A program made the translations under genes and the position numbers. Under the pieces are notes generated by a model. That model ran no database searches. It saw only the letters and a program-made list of their open reading frames with translations, and was not told the origin of the DNA. From Urophycis tenuis (lineage: Eukaryota > Chordata > Actinopteri > Gadiformes > Phycidae): a stretch of DNA of 64,000 nucleotides. The stretch covers positions 684,735 to 748,734 of the forward strand of contig JAXIVH010000017.1 of NCBI GenBank assembly GCA_036785325.1, given 5' to 3'. Shown here piece by piece: positions 61,907-64,000 of the stretch. The first letter of the stretch is position 1; every line of letters begins with the position of its first letter.

Positions 61907-62012
61907 CAGACGCCAGCTTGATCTCCAGAGCGGTGCGTATCAGGCCCATGAGTGTGGATGTGAAGTGCACCGTGTTGTCCTCGGCGATGGGCATGTTCAT
62001 CCTCACCAGACG
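61907..62012 (-). CDS. cacna1b: cacna1b exon: RLVRMNMP...ALEIKLAS
   Basis: 106 nt, acceptor ctccttcag|CGT, donor GCGTCTG|GTGAGG, phase 0 in and 1 out. It encodes RLVRMNMPIAEDNTV then HFTSTLMGLIRTALEIKLAS, the proximal C-terminal (pre-IQ) region of Cav2 channels, which joins the EF-hand-like part to the IQ motif. Human Cav2.2 has the same residues at nearly every position. Confidence 0.95.
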
Positions 62013-63947
62013 CTGAAGGAGGGGGGCAGATCAATAACCAATCAATGACTCATCAAGGATCAGGACTAGATATGTGACGGCGTTCACGGCAAGTTTAGTT
62101 TACTTTTTCTTTTTTTTTTTTTTCCAGCTTTTGGTTAGTTTAAGTTAGTAGGTTAGCAGGTACTGTTGATATTGATCTGCTGATCAGTACTATTAATATT
62201 GATGAACTGAACAAGAGCTGATCAGTGCTCTGTCAGGCGACTGTGAGGGACAAGGAGGAGTGTCCGTGTGACTATAGTTCAGTTTAGTTAGTTGGGTTTA
62301 TGTAGTTAGCGTCACAGATTTAAACGAAAACCAATTGATCTTCCGATCTTCTCCCTTAATCAATAATGCTGATTGGAGAAATTGCCTCACTCAGCCCTCC
62401 AGATCACAAATGATTGGAATACATTGGCAAATACACACAGTACCATTATATTGGTGTATTTTAACGAATTTATATTAGAACTATTAGTGGTTCTGTAGTT
62501 CATTGTAGTACCCAATACCTAGACAGTATGGATACTATGTATATGTACATGATGGAGCAATGCACAGTATTTAAACTGCACCCACACACACAGATATCCA
62601 GTATGAACACATGCACATGTATAAGGAGAAGGTGTATGACAACATCCAGGGGAATGTGAACAGGTGACGCAGACACACATGCGAGTACATTGAAGAACTT
62701 AAAACACTGAAGCAGTATGCTGGAAATGCTGCTGTTATTTCTGTATCAATTTGTTGCGGTTCTATTTTCGTTGAAGAGCTGTAAGTATTTTCCGGGAGAA
62801 ATGCTGTAGTATTTTCGTAGAGGCACCGTAGTATTTTGTTGGAGCTAGTGTCATATCTTCATTGAAGAAGTGCCATATTCTCATTGCAGAGCTGCAGTAT
62901 TTCCATGGAGATACAGTGTAGTATTCTCCCTAAGCCATGCCATGCTGATGCAAAGAAGAAATGAATGGGAGACAAATCTTTCCCAGGAGAATATAAAGAC
63001 TGGGTTTTGACATGCGAGTGACAGGATAAGTTAGCTTTGGGTGTGGGCGTGTGGGATGCGTGGCAGGCTGTCTGCTGCACGAAGTGATACAGTCTCTTTG
63101 TGCGCGCACTATTCTGGTGCATTTGATGTACTGTTATAGCCCGCGTGCATCTCCTTGGGTACATCTCTCGCTGGAGCTTCCTTCGACAGCAGGACATACC
63201 CAGACAGATCATGTCTGTAGTCCTGAACGGAGGAAACGACTTTAACTGGGGCACGGCTGTGCAAGTCGGCCGCGACTCACGCGGACAGACGCGCCGTGCG
63301 CGCTATAGGCGAACGCCAACGCACGTCGGAGGCGCGTTATGAGAGGAAGCAGCTGTCTCACGCTGGGGACGCTGATAGGATACAGCGGGCAGAGGCTCAG
63401 CAGAGGCCATAATGTGCGCGTTTGGTACACGCCGAGCCGAAAGCTTCCGGGTTCAATACCCCCCCCGTGTGTAGGCAGCCTACCGGAAGGGCACCTTTAG
63501 AGCGAGACCCCCTAACCCCCTACCTGTTCTTCCATTGACATGCACCCGAAGTCACTGTAAGTCACTCTGGACAAAGCGGTGGTCCTATGTCATTAATAGA
63601 TCAGGTTTTAGTTGAGTGAGACACGACGTACTATCGACAGGAACAGAACGCAGATGGGTCGAGTTCCCGACACGAAGAAAAAAAGAAAAGAAAAGGGGGG
63701 ACAGACAGAGAGACAACACAGCAGCCGACGGGGGAGATCTGGAGCGAGACAGATTAAACACAAGCCCAGGGAATCAAGGGGATCCAGGGAACGAGACGGA
63801 GACAGAGCGAGACAGAGGGAGGCAGTGATTGGAACTCTGGGCCAGCCAGAACACCGTTGGAGGGAAGATGAGAAGGCGGTGGGAGGAGGAGGAGGAAGAG
63901 GAGGAGGAGGAGGAGGAGGAGGAGGAGGAGGAGGAGGTGGGCTCTAC
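62013..63947 (-). other. cacna1b intron upstream of the RLVRMNMP exon
   Basis: 1.9-kb intron. A (GGA)n tract lies next to the donor, with GA- and poly-T-rich patches (62105-62125) and otherwise unique sequence. A SINE-tail remnant (cactgtaagtcactctggac) occurs near 63554-63573. Confidence 0.55.
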
Positions 63948-64000
63948 CTTGTAGGCGACACGGGCTGGACATTTCTTGCCCAGGCCCAGCGGGGGGGACA
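63948..64000 (-). CDS. cacna1b: cacna1b exon (partial): pre-IQ segment MSPPLGLGKKCPARVAYK
   Basis: The exon is cut by the window's right edge. It ends at TACAAG|GTAGAG in phase 0. The 18 residues MSPPLGLGKKCPARVAYK (the first codon is completed beyond the edge) match the C-terminal tail of vertebrate Cav2 channels almost exactly. A (GGA)n tract at 63881-63938 sits about 10 bp into the following intron. Confidence 0.92.

Overview
The window is from a vertebrate nuclear genome, most likely a ray-finned fish. It has long introns with canonical GT/AG borders, very dense CA/GT, GA/CT and poly-G tracts, tRNA-derived SINEs with a tail related to ctttggataaaagtgtctgcta, LINE 3' tails ending near ggattaataaagg, a hAT-type element with an 8-bp target duplication, and a 200-N assembly gap (16301-16500). 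No bacterial, viral or organellar content was seen.

Two protein-coding genes lie in tandem, both on the minus strand. The upstream gene (about 45.2-64.0 kb; its 5' part lies outside the window) is the last part of an N-type voltage-gated calcium channel alpha-1B subunit (cacna1b). Its exons run from the MSPPLGLGKKCPARVAYK segment through the pre-IQ and IQ calmodulin-binding segments, a histidine-rich stretch, the YYSCDRYGG and RQLPQTPLTPRP motifs, to the C-terminal EEDWC. An inferred 3' UTR of about 3 kb follows. The downstream gene (1-44685; its 3' part lies outside) is the N-terminal part of a secreted collagen. It has a signal peptide, a thrombospondin-N/LamG-like domain with the four-cysteine pattern of type V/XI chains, a long charged proline-rich linker, a short triple helix, an unusual non-collagenous break (LYLWKNTAEEW ... 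FYHLLRSGWP), and the first 54-bp Gly-X-Y exons. I could join 13 exons in consistent phase, but I could not assign a specific collagen symbol.

Layout: 1-7.6 kb, collagen helix exons and the large linker exon; 7.6-18.3 kb, a repeat-rich intron with an inverted duplication, a hAT element and the gap; 18.3-25.1 kb, the linker and LamG exons among microsatellites and a GA-rich minisatellite; 25.1-44.6 kb, a very large first intron; 44.6-45.2 kb, the signal-peptide exon and a short intergenic promoter region; 45.2-64 kb, the cacna1b 3' portion.

The most striking structures are in cacna1b. (i) A near-palindrome of about 700 bp contains the IQ-domain exon twice, head to head, with an 11-nt spacer; it cuts the exon off before any usable donor. 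(ii) A 23-bp minisatellite repeats an exon end plus its 5' splice site about 19 times. (iii) A 25-bp minisatellite fills almost the whole last intron and carries three SINE copies. The first may be an assembly artefact and should be checked before it is interpreted biologically.
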